DNA of 64,000 nt from positions 124,001 through 188,000 of the forward strand of contig NZ_WQLV01000008.1 of assembly GCF_009753675.1 (NCBI RefSeq), written 5' to 3'. Source of the stretch: Parasedimentitalea huanghaiensis. Its GTDB lineage: Bacteria > Pseudomonadota > Alphaproteobacteria > Rhodobacterales > Rhodobacteraceae. The notes below the pieces were generated by a model. The model was not told the origin of the DNA, made no database searches, and saw only the letters and a program-made list of their open reading frames with translations. Positions 62,148 to 64,000 of the stretch are shown piece by piece. The translations under genes were made by a program, and so were the position numbers. Position 1 is the first letter of the stretch; the number at the start of each line of letters is the position of its first letter.

Positions 62148-62869
62148 TTGCAGGCATAGCCGTCACCATCTGGATCAAGCGCCAAACGGTCGCGGCGTGG
62201 ACCGCCGTTTTCCAAAAATGCCTGTTGCGCCAGATCTGGCGAGCGGTAGCCAGCACAATTACGGGCTGACTTCGTCCGCAGATTGATGCCAGTCCGACTG
62301 TAGATTCGATTTCCCAGGGGATTCTTGGAACTAAGCGCATAGCTGACCACGTTTGGTCCAGCATCCCCAGGGCGGGAAGGCACTGCGGTGGGTTCAATCA
62401 CCTGATATTGCGAACGCTGTTGTGCAAGACGATCAGCATCACTTTCGATGCTCTGACGTGAAGACACTGCGCCAAAATCATTCTCATCAGAAATCCCGGC
62501 ATTGCTGACCACCGGTGGGGCGGGATTTGAAGGGCTAGCTTGCAGAGGGGCCTGACCAGAGTTGCTTTGGGTAGCAGAGAGCGCAGCTGCAGTCTCGCTG
62601 GCAAAATCAGCATTGCTGTCAACCAGGCTACCTGCACTGTTCGAGCTGCCAGCACTGCGCGGGGCTGCGGCTAGAGGTGCCGTAGAGGTTTCCACAACCT
62701 GAGTTGCTGGCACCAGGGGTTCACCGATAATGGTGCTCCCAACAGCAGGCGGAGCATCAAAGGGGCTGGTGTCAAAACCGGCTTCGGCCCCGCTATCAGG
62801 AATAGGCGGTGTACAGGCCGCCAAGGCCAGCACACTGCCCACTGAGATGAGGGAAACGAGTACACGCAT
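62108..62869 (-). CDS. Excalibur-domain lipoprotein
   Basis: A 253-residue lipoprotein: signal MRVLVSLISVGSVLALAAC with lipobox LAAC, a long low-complexity Ser/Ala/Pro region (about 25-190), and a C-terminal excalibur calcium-binding motif (NCAGYRSPDLAQQAFLENGG then LDPDGDGYACKWDP, with the D-x-D-G-D-G-x-x-C core). Other excalibur proteins are extracellular or envelope nuclease partners. It overlaps the amidase frame by 40 bp. Function is not known. Confidence 0.8.
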   Translation of the reverse strand: MRVLVSLISVGSVLALAACTPPIPDSGAEAGFDTSPFDAPPAVGSTIIGEPLVPATQVVETSTAPLAAAPRSAGSSNSAGSLVDSNADFASETAAALSATQSNSGQAPLQASPSNPAPPVVSNAGISDENDFGAVSSRQSIESDADRLAQQRSQYQVIEPTAVPSRPGDAGPNVVSYALSSKNPLGNRIYSRTGINLRTKSARNCAGYRSPDLAQQAFLENGGPRRDRLALDPDGDGYACKWDPILFQHAVQN

Positions 62870-62909
62870 GATTGTTACCTGCAGTTTCTGCTCTTGTTTG
62901 CGAAAAACC

Positions 62910-64000
62910 TTACCACCATTTGCGCGGCTTGGCCACAAACCCGGCTGCAGCCTCTAGCGCATAAGCGGTGTTCAGCAGATCACCCTCTTCCCAAGGCTTG
63001 CCGATCAGCTGTAGACCCAGAGGCAGACCCTGTGCATCCAAACCAGCGGGAACTGAAATGCCTGGCAAGCCCGCCAAGTTCACTGTCACGGTGAAGACAT
63101 CGTTCAGATACATCTGAACCGGATCCGCATCGGTCATCTCACCCAGACCAAAGGCCGCCGAAGGTGTTGCCGGTGTCAGGATCGCATCAACACCAGCTGC
63201 AAACACATCCTCAAAATCTTTCTTGATCAGGGTGCGAACGCGGCGGGCGCGGTTGTAATAGGCGTCATAGAAGCCAGCCGACAGAACATATGTCCCGATC
63301 ATCACCCGGCGCTGCACTTCGTGGCCGAAACCTTCGGCGCGGGTCTTTTCATACATCTCTGTGATGCCATCACCAGCTTCGAGAGTAGCGCGGTGGCCAT
63401 AGCGCACCCCGTCATAACGGGCCAGATTGGATGAGGCTTCGGCCGGTGCAATCACATAGTATGCCGGCAGCGCGTATTTGGTGTGCGGCAGCGAGATATC
63501 AACGATCTCGGCCCCCGCATCTTTCAGCATCGCGGTACCGTCAGCCCAGAGCGTTTCGATCTCACCCGGCATACCGTCCATGCGGTATTCCTTGGGGATA
63601 CCGATTTTCTTGCCCTTGATGTCACCAGTCAGCATCGCTTCGAAATTCGGCACCGCCAGATCAGCTGAGGTCGAATCCTTGGCGTCATGTCCACACATGG
63701 CTTCGAGCATGATGGCTGCATCACGTACCGATTTGGTCATCGGGCCGGCCTGATCCAGCGACGAGGCAAAAGCGACAACGCCCCAGCGCGAGCAGCGGCC
63801 ATAGGTTGGCTTGATACCAACGGTGCCGGTAAAAGCAGCGGGCTGGCGAATGGAACCACCAGTGTCAGTACCGGTTGCGGCCAAACACAGATCAGCAGCC
63901 ACAGCCGAAGCCGAGCCACCAGAGGAGCCACCCGGTGTCAGCTCGGCATCATCATTGTCGCGACGCCAAGGGCTGACAGCATTGCCATAAACCGAGGTTT
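62910..64000 (-). CDS. gatA: Asp/Glu-tRNA amidotransferase subunit A, 5' part missing
   Basis: Only the C-terminal 363 residues are inside the window; the frame is open past base 64000. The amidase signature [15 protein letters not shown] and the nucleophile Ser in [16 protein letters not shown] are visible; the catalytic Lys lies off the edge. The rest matches GatA ([40 protein letters not shown]). With GatB and GatC it amidates Glu-tRNA-Gln and Asp-tRNA-Asn. gatC is expected upstream, outside the window. Its stop is 40 bp before the excalibur gene. Confidence 0.95.
   Translation of the reverse strand, partial: TSVYGNAVSPWRRDNDDAELTPGGSSGGSASAVAADLCLAATGTDTGGSIRQPAAFTGTVGIKPTYGRCSRWGVVAFASSLDQAGPMTKSVRDAAIMLEAMCGHDAKDSTSADLAVPNFEAMLTGDIKGKKIGIPKEYRMDGMPGEIETLWADGTAMLKDAGAEIVDISLPHTKYALPAYYVIAPAEASSNLARYDGVRYGHRATLEAGDGITEMYEKTRAEGFGHEVQRRVMIGTYVLSAGFYDAYYNRARRVRTLIKKDFEDVFAAGVDAILTPATPSAAFGLGEMTDADPVQMYLNDVFTVTVNLAGLPGISVPAGLDAQGLPLGLQLIGKPWEEGDLLNTAYALEAAAGFVAKPRKWW

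Noticed and set aside
1-64000. CRISPR arrays, prophage, integrase or transposase genes
   Set aside because: No regularly spaced repeats, phage structural genes or transposase motifs were seen on either strand.
1-64000. tRNA genes
   Set aside because: No cloverleaf-like sequence with a T-loop motif was seen in any intergenic region.

Overview
The window looks like a chromosomal segment of a marine alphaproteobacterium of the Rhodobacteraceae (Roseobacter group). The evidence is the short, alphaproteobacterial-type prolyl-tRNA synthetase, the HdaA-type DnaA-related protein, a PccR/ScfR-type acyl-CoA regulator beside propionyl-CoA carboxylase, an A-type RNase P RNA next to rpmG, and many small lipoproteins of the kind seen in roseobacters. 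I cannot name the species. No prophage, integrase, transposase, CRISPR array, tRNA or rRNA was seen.

Layout. 1-6.2 kb: end of a secreted protein, a divergent NTF2-like / GlxA-family regulator pair, a decayed TAXI-type TRAP binding protein, proS, and a hybrid histidine kinase broken at a 7-G run. 6.5-16.3 kb: an FAD oxidoreductase, the perM-like / hdaA / ppx run with a perfect DnaA box upstream, then a minus-strand block (EEP nuclease, DjlA-like chaperone, GNAT, VOC, NicO metal exporter with its DUF1007 partner). 16.5-17.7 kb: an AT- and lysine-rich coiled-coil gene whose single reading frame is interrupted by two TAG codons. 17.8-31.5 kb: the propionyl-CoA region, with pccB, pccA and methylmalonyl-CoA mutase on the minus strand, interleaved with small lipoproteins, a GIY-YIG protein and a sulfotransferase-like gene, and the regulator scfR/pccR on the plus strand. 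TTTGCAAA boxes lie upstream of both pccB and the regulator.

31.5-41 kb: YdcH, divergent betA/betI, a DMT exporter, pirin, divergent argO/argP, a membrane-anchored ClpP/SDH-like protein, a DUF1036 protein and yebC. 41-50 kb: glutathionyl-hydroquinone reductase, two SLC13/RCK permeases in opposite orientation around a YbaY-META protein, a YmdB-like phosphoesterase, 5-formyl-THF cyclo-ligase and MgtE. 50-54.5 kb: a purine deamination pair (guanine and 8-oxoguanine deaminases) flanking a CAP protein, HisN-type phosphatase and a Cro/CI-type regulator. 54.8-64 kb: a quinone reductase, LysR/DUF1127, Bax inhibitor-1, acetyltransferases, small lipoproteins, rpmG, rnpB, an AmiD-type amidase, an excalibur lipoprotein and gatA running off the right end.

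Main points for follow-up: the two-amber gene; the frameshifted kinase; a 47-nt dispersed palindromic repeat present twice; several perfect or near-perfect dyads in front of genes; and the propionate regulon with its inserted accessory genes. Most of the window is ordinary core genome, and no clearly new multi-gene system was recognised.
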